Source: Martelella mediterranea DSM 17316 (GTDB taxonomy: Bacteria > Pseudomonadota > Alphaproteobacteria > Rhizobiales > Rhizobiaceae). From it: a stretch of 64,000 bases of DNA. The translations under genes were made by a program, and so were the position numbers. Numbering within the stretch: position 1 is the stretch's first letter; each line of letters starts with the position of its first letter. Positions 33,755 through 42,187 of the stretch are shown in pieces. The notes under the pieces were generated by a model. The model saw nothing but the letters and a program-made list of their open reading frames with translations. It had not been told where the DNA came from and made no database searches. Location: the NCBI RefSeq assembly GCF_002043005.1, contig NZ_CP020330.1, positions 4,420,001 to 4,484,000 on the forward strand, read 5' to 3'.

Positions 33755-34672
33755 TCAGGGGCAGGTCACGCCCAGCGATTCCGGCGTGATCATCACGGCC
33801 GGCACATAGATCTCATCGCTTTCGGGTGCGCCGCCGGCGAGGATATTCTCAAGCTCTTCAGCGCCGACCGCCGCCATGCCGGGGAAGTCCTGACGGAATG
33901 TGGCCTTGAAATGGGTGCAGGACTTGATCATGTCGACCGCCTGCTCATTGCCGTCAATGCCCATGATGATCAGCTTGGAATCCGGCAGTTCCGATTCTGT
34001 CGCCAGTTCCGCGCCGATGCCCGGATCGTCGAAGGCGGCCCAGACGCCGTCGATCTGGTCGCCATATTGCCGCAGGATGTTTTCCATGGCGATGCGGCCG
34101 TCATCGACCGGGCCCGGCACCTTGACGAAGTGATCGGCGATCACCTTGATGTCCGGATATTCCTTCAGCGTCTCGTCCAGTCCGAGTTCGCGCTGATGCA
34201 CGCCCGGATGAGCAGAATGGTAGAACTTGACGATATTGCCCTTGCCGTCCAGCGCCTTGAACAGCGCCTCGGAGAGCTGGGTGCCGAGCTCGAAATTGTT
34301 GGAGGTAACATTGACGTCGACATTGTCGTGCTTCGAGCCGTCGAGCGAGATCACCGGAATGCCGGCCTCGGCAGCCATGGCGACCTGGTCGCCGACCTGG
34401 GCCGGATCGGTCGAGATCAGCACGATGGCGTCGGCCTTGGCGTTGACCGTGTCTTCCATGCGCGAGGCGAGCTGGCCGAAATCATTGCGGGTGTCGATGA
34501 TGGTGACATCCCAGCCGCGCTTTTCGCCTTCCGCCTTGAAGCTCTGCGCCATCTCGTTGGTCGGGATCGAGCTGATATAGGGCGTAAGGATCGTGACGTC
34601 GGTCGCAAGCGCCGCGGTGGAGCCGGCAAGCGTCAGCGCGAAGGCTGCAAGTGTGGACTTGATCATTTTCAT
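33755..34672 (-). CDS. Periplasmic sugar-type binding protein (RbsB-like, Peripla_BP_4)
   Basis: 305 residues, signal peptide MKMIKSTLAAFALTLAGSTA ending in ALA. The mature protein has the RbsB layout: VTILTPYISSIPTNEMAQSF, KADAIVLISTDPAQVGDQVA, GIPVISLDGSKHDN and DGVWAAFDDPGIGAELA. Start chosen at 34672 with GAGGA nine nt upstream, since the upstream eleven codons would precede a complete signal. Ligand unknown; the family binds aldoses, polyols and also autoinducer-2 or nucleosides. Neighbours suggest a polyol- or sugar-linked compound. Confidence 0.9.
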   Translation of the reverse strand: MKMIKSTLAAFALTLAGSTAALATDVTILTPYISSIPTNEMAQSFKAEGEKRGWDVTIIDTRNDFGQLASRMEDTVNAKADAIVLISTDPAQVGDQVAMAAEAGIPVISLDGSKHDNVDVNVTSNNFELGTQLSEALFKALDGKGNIVKFYHSAHPGVHQRELGLDETLKEYPDIKVIADHFVKVPGPVDDGRIAMENILRQYGDQIDGVWAAFDDPGIGAELATESELPDSKLIIMGIDGNEQAVDMIKSCTHFKATFRQDFPGMAAVGAEELENILAGGAPESDEIYVPAVMITPESLGVTCP

Positions 34673-34715
34673 TCTACTGTTCCTCTTCCTTGTTTGATTT
34701 TTCATGCGTGACCCG

Positions 34716-36191
34716 TTAGCGGAGCGGGTCGCCCGTTTCGATGATTCCGATGGGTTTCAGTGCGTCGATTGCCTTGGTATAGGCCTCGAACATGCGATCA
34801 TAGCGCCGCGCGCGCTTCGGGTCGGGCTCGAAGATGGTCTGCACCGAGGTCATGGCCGGAACGGCCTCCGCGATCGTCGGAAACGCGCCGACGCCGACGG
34901 CGGCCATGATGCCCGCGCCAAGGCAGCCAACGTCATTATAGGAGAAGCGGTGGAGGGCCACGCCGAGGCAATCGGCGCGGATTTGGCTCCATAGATCCGA
35001 CCGCGCCCCGCCGCCGCCGTAAAGCAGCCAGTCGGGACGATAACCCGCCGCCTCGGTCAGCGCATTGAAAAGCTGCCTGGCCGAGAGCGCGACGCCCTCC
35101 AGCACCGCGAGCGCGAATTCCGGCCCGCCGGTGCGGCTGTCGAGGCCGATGAAGGAGCCGCGGATATCGGCATCCCACAACGGCGCGCGCTCGCCTTCCA
35201 GATGCGGCAGGAACAGGATCGGCCGGCCGTCGCGATCGGCCTTTGCGGCCAGTTCGGCAACGTCTCCGGGTTCCATGCCGACCGTACGGCTCCACCATCT
35301 GAGCGAATCCGCGCCGCTCTGGGTCGGGCCGGCATTGACGACCAGATCATCAACCGTGGCGAAGGTGACGACGCCCGGCGCGCCGATGCGCCTTGACCCG
35401 GCCAGTGCCAGAATTTCGCTGGTGCCGCTGACATACATGCCCTGGCCTGCGCGGAACACGCCGCAGCCGAACAGATTGCCCCAGGCATCCATGGTGCCGA
35501 CAATCACCGGCACACGGCGGGCTTGGCTGCCGAGCTGCATCTCGCCGGCGATATCGGTGAAGAAGCCGAGCGGTGGTAGGCGTTCGGCGGCGCCCTCGAC
35601 GCGGCCGATCAGCGGATCGATATAGGTGAGATCGAGGCCGACATGGCCGAAGGACGCGATCGGATCGGCAACCGCCGTCCCGGTCAGCCGCAGCAGGCAG
35701 TAATCCTTGGGCGACAGCACGTAGCGGGTCTTCTCCCAGAGATCGGGATGATGTTTTTGAAACCACATCATCTTGGCAAGTGCGTGGCTGGCGCCGATCG
35801 GCATTTCCGCGCCCCACCAGGCCTTCTTGTCCTCTGCCGAAATCGTCCGGTCCAGCGCCTCGGCCTCGCGCGCGGCGCGCACGTCCTGCCAGACGATGGC
35901 AGGCGCCAGCGGGTTGCCCGCCGCATCCACGAACACATCGGTATTGACCTGGCTGCAAAGCCCGACGGCGACCACGCGATCGGGATCGCGGCCGACGAGA
36001 AGCCCGTCAATCGCATCACGCACGCCATCGAGCCAATGCTGCGGGTCCTGCTCCACGATGCCCGGGCCGGGCCGTTCCGTCGGATAGTTCCGGCTCCAGT
36101 GATCGACAACCGCGCCGCCGAGCGTGAACAGCCCGGCCTTGACGGCGGTCGAGCCGATATCGAAGCCGATCACATAGGCATCGTCACGCAT
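34716..36191 (-). CDS. FGGY family carbohydrate kinase (xylulokinase-like)
   Basis: 491 residues of the actin-fold FGGY kinases. The first phosphate loop is GFDIGSTAVKAGLF (residues 9-22); the catalytic Asp lies in VIVGTMDAWGNLFGCG (about 231-246), adenosine-site GTSEI and the FGGY second signature EFALAVLEGVALSARQLFNA plus WLLYGGGGARSDLWSQI follow. It should phosphorylate the terminal hydroxyl of a ketose, polyol or glycerol-like side chain taken up by the adjacent ABC importer. Start ATG at 36191 overlaps the TrpA-like gene upstream by eight bases. The exact sugar cannot be read; xylulose is only the nearest named family. Confidence 0.9.
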   Translation of the reverse strand: MRDDAYVIGFDIGSTAVKAGLFTLGGAVVDHWSRNYPTERPGPGIVEQDPQHWLDGVRDAIDGLLVGRDPDRVVAVGLCSQVNTDVFVDAAGNPLAPAIVWQDVRAAREAEALDRTISAEDKKAWWGAEMPIGASHALAKMMWFQKHHPDLWEKTRYVLSPKDYCLLRLTGTAVADPIASFGHVGLDLTYIDPLIGRVEGAAERLPPLGFFTDIAGEMQLGSQARRVPVIVGTMDAWGNLFGCGVFRAGQGMYVSGTSEILALAGSRRIGAPGVVTFATVDDLVVNAGPTQSGADSLRWWSRTVGMEPGDVAELAAKADRDGRPILFLPHLEGERAPLWDADIRGSFIGLDSRTGGPEFALAVLEGVALSARQLFNALTEAAGYRPDWLLYGGGGARSDLWSQIRADCLGVALHRFSYNDVGCLGAGIMAAVGVGAFPTIAEAVPAMTSVQTIFEPDPKRARRYDRMFEAYTKAIDALKPIGIIETGDPLR

Positions 36192-36963
36192 CGAGGCCGC
36201 TCCTCAGATCACGCAGCAGCACTCTGAGCGCATCGCCACCGGTTAGCGCCGCGCGCAGCACCTGCGAGCCGACGATGACGCCATCCGCGCCGAGCTCCAT
36301 CGCCTGGCGCGCCTGCCGGCCGCCGGAAATGCCGAAACCGAGAAGGATCGGACGACGCGCGCCCGCCGCGCGCAATTGCGCGATGCGGTCCGCATTGCCG
36401 GTATCGAGCGTTTCGCGCGGGCCAGTCGCGCCCGCATGGGCCTGCAACATGATGTAGAAGCCGGCGTTTTGCGCGCGTTCCATGGCCATATCGTTCAAAG
36501 GCAGCGAGACAAACGGCGAGAGCGCTACGTTATTTTCGGCGGCGGCGCGCTCCAGCCTTACCGCAAGCGGATCGCCCTGCTCCGCGACCACCAGAAGGCT
36601 GTCGAGGCCGCGCCAGAGGTCTTTCTCATGAAGTCCGGGATGCGCCGGATCGGCATAGGTCATCAGCAGCGCGCGCGGCGGGTTTTGGAATTTCGCCAGC
36701 CGCTCCAGCACGGCATCGAGGTCCGTCCGCCAGCGGCCGCGATCGGCGCGCAGCATTGACTGGCGCACATCCGGGCCGTCGAGGAACGGATCGGGCGAGG
36801 CCATGCCGATCTCGATCACGTCAACGCCCTCGCCGGCATAGATGTCCAGAAGGTCCGGGGAGACCTGCCGATCCCCCAGCGGGAAGTAGCAGCTCAAAAG
36901 CGGCCTTTCCGGCAAGGCGCGACCGCGCGTCCTCGTTTCCTCGATCTCTGTTCCGGCATTCAT
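36184..36963 (-). CDS. TrpA-like aldolase/lyase, copy 2
   Basis: 259-residue TIM barrel distantly related to tryptophan synthase alpha. The catalytic pair is kept in VIEIGMASPDPFLDGPDVRQ (Glu51 and Asp62); the phosphate-binding loops GFYIMLQAHAGATGPR, LLGFGISGG and ADGVIVGS (Gly232-Ser233) are also in place, in contrast to copy 1. The segment between 70 and 165 is diverged. First structural gene of the operon, overlapping the kinase by eight bases; start ATG at 36963 with GGAAGG ten nt upstream. A plausible role is retro-aldol cleavage of the phosphorylated product of the kinase, releasing a triose phosphate and an aromatic or other nucleophilic fragment. Confidence 0.8.
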   Translation of the reverse strand: MNAGTEIEETRTRGRALPERPLLSCYFPLGDRQVSPDLLDIYAGEGVDVIEIGMASPDPFLDGPDVRQSMLRADRGRWRTDLDAVLERLAKFQNPPRALLMTYADPAHPGLHEKDLWRGLDSLLVVAEQGDPLAVRLERAAAENNVALSPFVSLPLNDMAMERAQNAGFYIMLQAHAGATGPRETLDTGNADRIAQLRAAGARRPILLGFGISGGRQARQAMELGADGVIVGSQVLRAALTGGDALRVLLRDLRSGLDA

Positions 36964-37108
36964 CGCCAATCTGCCTTCCTGCGCATTTTCCGTTCTCGCG
37001 TCATTGCGGGGGAAGATGCGGCAATGTCATGCGATTGTCATCCCGCGCGCAGGGTTTCAGCCGCATCAGAAGGTGATTTATGCAGGATGTGGATAAGACG
37101 CGCGGCCT

Positions 37109-38062
37109 TCAGTGCCGGCTCTTGCTGTCCTCGGACGGTAGGGCGTCGAACAGGACGCGATAGGCGGAGGAGAAGCGGCCGAGATGGCGCATGCCGACGC
37201 GGCGGGCGGCATCGCTGGCCGACAGCCCCTCCTGGACGATCAGCCGCCGGGCTTCCTCCATGCGAATCCGGGTCAGCATTTCATAGGGAGTCTTCTGGTA
37301 GTGGCGCTGAAAGCCTCCATACAGCGCCCGCTCCGAAACGCCGATCTCCCAGGCCACCGCCGACATCGACAGCCGTTCGCCGAAGCGTGCGTGAAACAGG
37401 TCCATCACCCGTTTCACATGGCGCGGCGTGGCGCTCAGGCGGTCGGGCACGACGGACTGTCCGTTCAGATAGGGAATATTGCCCAAAATCAGATCGATGA
37501 TGCGATCGGTGATCGCCTCGCGGTGCGGATCGTCCGCGTCGCCGCCCTCGGAAAGATCGGCCGCCAGCACCCGAAACGCCTCCAGGAGACGCCGTCCATG
37601 CGCGGTTTGCAGATCGATCAGCGGGTCGAACACCGGCGCCTCGGCCTTGGCGCGATGGGTGAGCCGTGCGATCCGCTGTTCCAGCCGACAGCGGTCGATC
37701 TGAAGCATCCATTGCCGGGTAGCCGCCTGCCAGCGCGAACGGAACCGCGGCCCGGGCGACAAGAGCAGCGCCTGACCGGGGGCGGAATTGATCTCCTCCT
37801 TGCCGAAGTCGATACGCACCCCGCCGCTCAGCGGCATTTCCAGCATGTAGAATTCCTCGAAGCCATGGGCGCTGACCTCGATCTCGGCGCCATATTCGAG
37901 GCGGTTGAAGGCCCCGCAGGCCGTCTTCACGGCATGGTGGCGGAAGCCGACCTCGCGGCCGGCATAGACCTCGAGGCGATGATCGCAGAACGACCGGGTC
38001 ATGTAGTGTTCGGCTTCGAGCGGGTCGCTCGCTCGATAGCTCACGGTGTTCTCGAAGTCCAA
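37109..38062 (-). CDS. AraC family regulator with AraC-binding-2 type sensor
   Basis: C-terminal double helix-turn-helix (about 210-310): LSMSAVAWEIGVSERALYGG and the second HTH DAARRVGMRHLGRFSSAYRV. The N-terminal domain (EYGAEIEVSAHGFEEFYMLE, then SAPGQALLLSPG) matches the cupin-like AraC_binding_2 sensor. Start TTG at 38062 (317 residues) is proposed because GGAGGGGG lies 8 nt upstream and the product then has family length; the frame is open to 38209. It precedes the TrpA-like/ABC operon on the same strand by 145 nt and is the likely regulator. The AraC gene at 41198 has the same domain plan. Confidence 0.85.
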   Translation of the reverse strand: MDFENTVSYRASDPLEAEHYMTRSFCDHRLEVYAGREVGFRHHAVKTACGAFNRLEYGAEIEVSAHGFEEFYMLEMPLSGGVRIDFGKEEINSAPGQALLLSPGPRFRSRWQAATRQWMLQIDRCRLEQRIARLTHRAKAEAPVFDPLIDLQTAHGRRLLEAFRVLAADLSEGGDADDPHREAITDRIIDLILGNIPYLNGQSVVPDRLSATPRHVKRVMDLFHARFGERLSMSAVAWEIGVSERALYGGFQRHYQKTPYEMLTRIRMEEARRLIVQEGLSASDAARRVGMRHLGRFSSAYRVLFDALPSEDSKSRH

Positions 38063-38246
38063 AACCGCCCCCTCCAGGACATGCGGCCCCCTGCCGCGGC
38101 GAACGAGGATATTGAAACAATTCGTGGCATCAAGTCCACCGTGGGGCGATGGTCGCGGCTGGGGCAGCGTGATGCCGGAAAATGGCCATGAGGGGCGTGA
38201 GGCCGCCACGCTCTAAACCTATTGAGGAAGCCTATCCCGTTTTTTC

Positions 38247-38397
38247 GGCGTCATGCTCGGGCCTGTCCCGAGCATCTAAGCACACATCAACACGACAGGC
38301 GTCTCGGACGAGACCAAAACAAAGCCCTTCCAGACCGCCTACGCCACTGGCGCTGAACCGTGGTTAGATCCTCGGCACAAGGCCGAGGATGACGTCC
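38247..38397. repeat. MITE-like element with palindromic ends
   Basis: About 151 bp between the AraC gene and the StyA-like gene. Each end is itself a hairpin: TGCTCGGG-CCTGT-CCCGAGCA on the left and ATCCTCGG-CACAAGG-CCGAGGAT on the right, and the two ends are inverted copies of each other (CGTCATGCTCGGGCC against CGTCATCCTCGGCC). This is the form of non-autonomous mobile repeats dispersed in alphaproteobacterial genomes. The remaining bases of 38063-38458 show no gene. Confidence 0.7.
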
Positions 38398-38458
38398 GTA
38401 AAGAGGGCAGGCTTTCTGCTGTTCGAGGGACGGAGAAGTTCATCCCCTTCCTCGCCTC

Positions 38459-39691
38459 TTATGCCGCGAGCCTTGTCAGATAGGTGTCCGCCTCTTCGGG
38501 AACCGCGAACCACGGGAAGAAGTCGCGCGGATCGTTGAAGCCGTTGGCGATGCGTTTTGCCAGTTCAGGATAGGCCTGGGCCGAGCCCATGATGTTGAGC
38601 ACATGGGGCGGCGGCGGGGCGAGAAGCGCGTTGGTCCAGCCGACCACGAACTGCGCGTAGGCCCAATAAGCCTCGAAGGTGGCGACCATGAAGGCCTCGT
38701 CGAAGGCCTTGTCGCCATGGGCGAGGATCGCGTCGAGATAGCATTTCGCCGCCTTGGAGGCATTGTTCGACCCCTGCCCCGTGATCGGATCGTTGAGGCA
38801 GACGGCATCGGCCATACCAAGCACGATCGCTCCGGACGGCAGACGCCCGACCGGCTTGCGCACCGTGGGCGGAAACGCGCCGGCGAGAATGCCGTTGTCG
38901 TCGGTGAGCGCCATATCCGTGTTGCGCTCGGCTTCCCATGGCAGGAAGGTGTCGAGAATCCATTTCGACTTCGCCAGATGATCCTCCGGCGACACCACGC
39001 CCTTCCAGCAATCCATCGGCCCGCCGGGAATGCCCTCGAACACCATGATGTCGCACGGGCCCGTGGTCGTCAGCGCCGGGAAGGTGAAATATTCGCCGAC
39101 CGTGGGGATGAGGTTGAAGCTGACCGCCGAATGATCGGGGCGCGGGGCCATGCCGGTCACATAGGTCAGCGCCAGCGCGCGCTGCGGCCTGTCATACGGC
39201 GATCGCTCGGCATCGCGCTCGAACATCCTGGCGATGTCGCCCTTGCCGGCGGCGACGATCACGAGATCGCTTTCCTTCGCATAGGTTTCGAGATCATCGA
39301 GACTTGCGTCATGAATGACCATGTCGCCGCCGAGGCGGGTGAATTCCTTCATCCAGCGCGGGATTTTAAGCCGTTGGTCGACGCTCTGGGCATAGCTGTC
39401 GAGCTTGCCGTTCCAGTCGATCGCCTTCACGCCCGGCGCATCCGGCGCGGGCACGGTGAAGTTTATGGAATCGACTGTCGGGCATTCGGCCTCCCAGAAA
39501 TTGATGCCGAGATCGCGCTCGTTCTGGAGTGCTGCATCAAACATGCACTGGCTGGAAAGGACCTTGCCCTTTTCGATCTCCTCGCCGGTGCGGTTCTGCA
39601 CGATGCGCACTGCGTGGCCAGCCTTCAGAAGGCCGATGCCGAGCTGGAGGCCGGACTGGCCGCCGCCGACAATGGTGAAATGTTTCGTCAT
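38459..39691 (-). CDS. StyA/indole-monooxygenase-like flavoprotein (group E)
   Basis: 410 residues, FAD-dependent monooxygenase that uses reduced flavin delivered by a separate reductase. The FAD dinucleotide motif is TIVGGGQSGLQLGIGLLKAG (6-25); VAAGKGDIARMFERDAERSP and YDRPQRALAL align with styrene monooxygenase StyA, and the second FAD contact is GMADAVCLNDPITGQGSNNA. Enzymes of this group epoxidise styrene or oxidise indole (IifC). AAGGGGAA precedes the ATG. Followed upstream on the strand by an SDR (39730) and a flavin reductase (40546): the same trio as in indole-degradation loci. The substrate is inferred only to be a small aromatic such as indole or styrene. Confidence 0.85.
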   Translation of the reverse strand: MTKHFTIVGGGQSGLQLGIGLLKAGHAVRIVQNRTGEEIEKGKVLSSQCMFDAALQNERDLGINFWEAECPTVDSINFTVPAPDAPGVKAIDWNGKLDSYAQSVDQRLKIPRWMKEFTRLGGDMVIHDASLDDLETYAKESDLVIVAAGKGDIARMFERDAERSPYDRPQRALALTYVTGMAPRPDHSAVSFNLIPTVGEYFTFPALTTTGPCDIMVFEGIPGGPMDCWKGVVSPEDHLAKSKWILDTFLPWEAERNTDMALTDDNGILAGAFPPTVRKPVGRLPSGAIVLGMADAVCLNDPITGQGSNNASKAAKCYLDAILAHGDKAFDEAFMVATFEAYWAYAQFVVGWTNALLAPPPPHVLNIMGSAQAYPELAKRIANGFNDPRDFFPWFAVPEEADTYLTRLAA

Positions 39692-39729
39692 GTCATTCCC
39701 CTTTTCGTGGATTGTTTGTTGTTGCGGTG

Positions 39730-40509
39730 TCAGTCCATCAGCAGCGGGATCGCCGGTTCGGCCTGTTCCGGTCCCATCGCCGTATAGCCGCCGTCGACGC
39801 GGATATCCGTGCCGGTGATGAAGCTCGCGCTGTCGGAGAGCAGGAAGGCGACCGCCTCGCCGACCTCATCCGGGCTGCCGGTGCGGCCGAGCAGGTGGAA
39901 GGGCCTGGCGACGCTGTCGGCCTTGGCGCGGGTGTCGTGGGTCAGTTCCTGCATGATGTTCGACCATGTCCAGCCGGGCGAGACCGCGTTGACGCGAATG
40001 CCGTCGGGCGCGAGATCCATCGCCTGGTTGCGCGTCAGTTGCAGGATCGCGGCCTTGGAGACCGGATAGACCCAGCGCCCGGTCTGGGCGACGCGGGCCG
40101 AGATCGAGCCGAAATTGACGATCGCGCCCTTGTTTTTCGCGAGATGCTCGCGCGCGGCCTGCATCAGCATGACGGAGCCGACAATGTTGACGTCCAGGGC
40201 TGCGAGCCAGTCGGCGCGCTTGGTCTCCGCGCCCTCGTCCAGATAGGTGCAGGCGACGTTGACGAGATAGTCGAGCCGGCCGGTCGTCTCGACCGTTTTT
40301 GCCACCAGCGCGGCGATCTCATCGTCCTTGGTGATGTCGGTGGCGATGAAGCGCGCACCGGTGGCCGCCGCCGCCTTTTCGCCGGCCTCGGCATTGATAT
40401 CGGCGATCACGACGTTGATGCCGTAGCCCGCGAGCACCGTTGCGATGCCCTGCCCGATCAGCGTCGCGCCGCCGGATATGATGGCGGTCTTTCCGTTCAT
40501 ACCTTTCAT
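39730..40509 (-). CDS. Short-chain dehydrogenase/reductase (SDR)
   Basis: 259 residues with the classical SDR set: IISGGATLIGQGIATVLAGY cofactor loop, NVACTYLDEG in place of the NNAG motif, catalytic Ser in GSISARVAQ and the Y-x3-K pair in WVYPVSKAAIL, and a GYTAMG C-terminal region. The altered NNAG motif (VNVAC) is a visible oddity. In indole loci the SDR IifB oxidises the dihydrodiol formed after monooxygenation; an equivalent role is likely here. Lies between the flavoprotein and the flavin reductase, 38 and about 36 nt from each, so one operon. Confidence 0.88.
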   Translation of the reverse strand: MKGMNGKTAIISGGATLIGQGIATVLAGYGINVVIADINAEAGEKAAAATGARFIATDITKDDEIAALVAKTVETTGRLDYLVNVACTYLDEGAETKRADWLAALDVNIVGSVMLMQAAREHLAKNKGAIVNFGSISARVAQTGRWVYPVSKAAILQLTRNQAMDLAPDGIRVNAVSPGWTWSNIMQELTHDTRAKADSVARPFHLLGRTGSPDEVGEAVAFLLSDSASFITGTDIRVDGGYTAMGPEQAEPAIPLLMD

Positions 40510-40545
40510 GATGGCTTCCCCTTGATTGTTGTGACGGATGAAATT

Positions 40546-41049
40546 TCAGACCGGCGATGACGCCAGGCAGGTCGTCAGGAAGGCGCCGTCGCCATAGAGC
40601 AATGGCGGGGCCTCGCCGTCGGCGCAGCGGGTCGCCTCGACCCTGCCGATCAGGATCATGTGGGTGCCGAAGGTAACGCTCTCCGCCAGCCGGCAATCGA
40701 AGCTCACGGCGGCATCGGCCAGCACCGGCGCGCCGGTTTCCGCGATGCCCCAGTCGCCGACCGAAAACCGGTCCTCGCGCTGATGGCCGGTGCGGCCCGC
40801 AAAGGTTTCGGCAACCGCACGCTGGGCTGTCGCCAGCACGTTGACGGCGAAGACGCCGCGCTGTTCGACCACCGCGGCAATCGAGGTCTCGCGATTGACG
40901 CAGGCGACAAGCGAAGGCGGATCGGTCGACAGCGAACAGACCGCCGTCGCGGTGATCCCGCAGCGCCGCCCTTCGGCATCCAGCGATGTGATGATGGTCA
41001 CGCCGCCGGCAAGTCGACGCATGCCGGCACGGAAGAGTCCGCTTCCCAT
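40546..41049 (-). CDS. Flavin reductase (HpaC/StyB/IifD type)
   Basis: 167 residues of the flavin-reductase-like domain: FRAGMRRLAGGVTIITSLDA, GITATAVCSLSTDPPSLVAC and VNVLATAQ near the flavin site, GTHMILIGRVEA towards the end. It makes free FADH2 or FMNH2 from NAD(P)H for the StyA-like oxygenase. Start taken at 41049 (GGGAA eight nt upstream); an ATG 13 codons earlier is in frame. First gene of the operon, divergent from the AraC regulator at 41198. Confidence 0.9.
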   Translation of the reverse strand: MGSGLFRAGMRRLAGGVTIITSLDAEGRRCGITATAVCSLSTDPPSLVACVNRETSIAAVVEQRGVFAVNVLATAQRAVAETFAGRTGHQREDRFSVGDWGIAETGAPVLADAAVSFDCRLAESVTFGTHMILIGRVEATRCADGEAPPLLYGDGAFLTTCLASSPV

Positions 41050-41197
41050 ATTTTCGTTCCCGCGATTACGAATGGATTTCCCATTCATTTTATGTTTAAA
41101 TTAATCATCCGCCGAACTTGACGAACCGCAATCCGGATTGCGCAACGCCTTGTCCGTTTTCGGCAGACGTGCCTTGTTTTCGATTGGGAAGCCCCCG

Positions 41198-42187
41198 ATG
41201 ATCGCTGCGCATGCCACACCTTTGAAGCATCACGGACTTGTCGACACCAGAAGCGTCGACGAGGCGCGCGACGCGATCGGCCGCATCTTCTGTCCCCATT
41301 TCCTGAGCGTGCGCGACCGGCGCGCCGACGGGTTTCACGCGATCCACAACGCCGTCGAACAGTCTGGCTATTCGGTGAACTTCGTCGCCTATGGCGCGGA
41401 GGTTGAAATCGATCCGGGCGAGCTTTCCGATTTCTTTCTGCTGCAGCTTCCGGTCCACGGCGCTGCCCATGTGCGTTGCGGCACGCGGGTGACGGAGGCC
41501 GAGGCCGGCCGGCGCGCATCGCTGCTGTCGCCGACGCTCGCCTCGCGCATGGTCTGGCGCCAGAATTGCGAAAAGCTGATCGTGCTGATGCGCCGCCGCG
41601 TCGTCGAGGATTTCTTCGAGACGCTGACCCATCGCGCGGCGGCGCCGCTCGAATTCGAGCCCGGCGTCGATTTGACGACGCCGGTGGGTGCCAGCGTCCT
41701 GTCCCATGCCCGACTGTTGTTCGAGGCGGCCGAGGGCGGCGCGGCGCTGCCGGATTCCTACCGCGTCATGCTGCGCGACGGGCTACTCTCGCTGCTCCTG
41801 ACGGGGCTGGAGAACAACCGCTCCGCGATGCTGCATGCGCCGGCGGCCGCGGCGGGGCCGCTATCGGTGCAGAAGGCCGACGACTTCATCCAGACGCATG
41901 CGGCCGATACGATCGCGATGGCGGATATCGCCGCCGCCGCCGGCCTGCCGCTGCGCACCCTGCAGGATGCCTATCGCAAGGCCCGTGGCCACACCCTGTC
42001 CGACGGCGTGCAGAAGGCCCGGCTGCAGAAATTGCGCGAGCTTCTGCTCAAGCCCGGCCCCGGGCTTTCCGTCGCCGACGCCGTTCTGGCTTCGGGTTTC
42101 GGTCATCTCGGCCGCGCCGCCTCCGTCTATCGCACGACCTATGGCGAAAGCCCCTCCGAAACGCTCCGGCGGGTGCGGTCGGCCTGA
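41198..42187 (+). CDS. AraC family regulator of the aromatic monooxygenase operon
   Basis: 329 residues: AraC_binding_2 sensor domain (YSVNFVAYGAEVEIDPGELS, DFFLLQLPVHGAAHVRCG, RRASLLSPT) and C-terminal HTH pair (MADIAAAAGLPLRTLQDAYR; SVADAVLASGFGHLGRAASV). Domain plan is that of the regulators found beside indole- and aromatic-oxidation genes (IifR, XylS-like). Start at 41198 has GGGAAG upstream and fits family length; an upstream ATG at 41138 is less likely. The 148-bp divergent space to the flavin reductase should hold its operator. The 3' end overlaps the convergent LysR gene by about 49 bp. Confidence 0.88.
   Translation: MIAAHATPLKHHGLVDTRSVDEARDAIGRIFCPHFLSVRDRRADGFHAIHNAVEQSGYSVNFVAYGAEVEIDPGELSDFFLLQLPVHGAAHVRCGTRVTEAEAGRRASLLSPTLASRMVWRQNCEKLIVLMRRRVVEDFFETLTHRAAAPLEFEPGVDLTTPVGASVLSHARLLFEAAEGGAALPDSYRVMLRDGLLSLLLTGLENNRSAMLHAPAAAAGPLSVQKADDFIQTHAADTIAMADIAAAAGLPLRTLQDAYRKARGHTLSDGVQKARLQKLRELLLKPGPGLSVADAVLASGFGHLGRAASVYRTTYGESPSETLRRVRSA

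Noticed and set aside
37109..38209. Longer AraC protein starting at 38209
   Set aside because: The extra 49 residues have no family resemblance, and a TTG with a strong ribosome site at 38062 gives the usual length. The longer form is not excluded.
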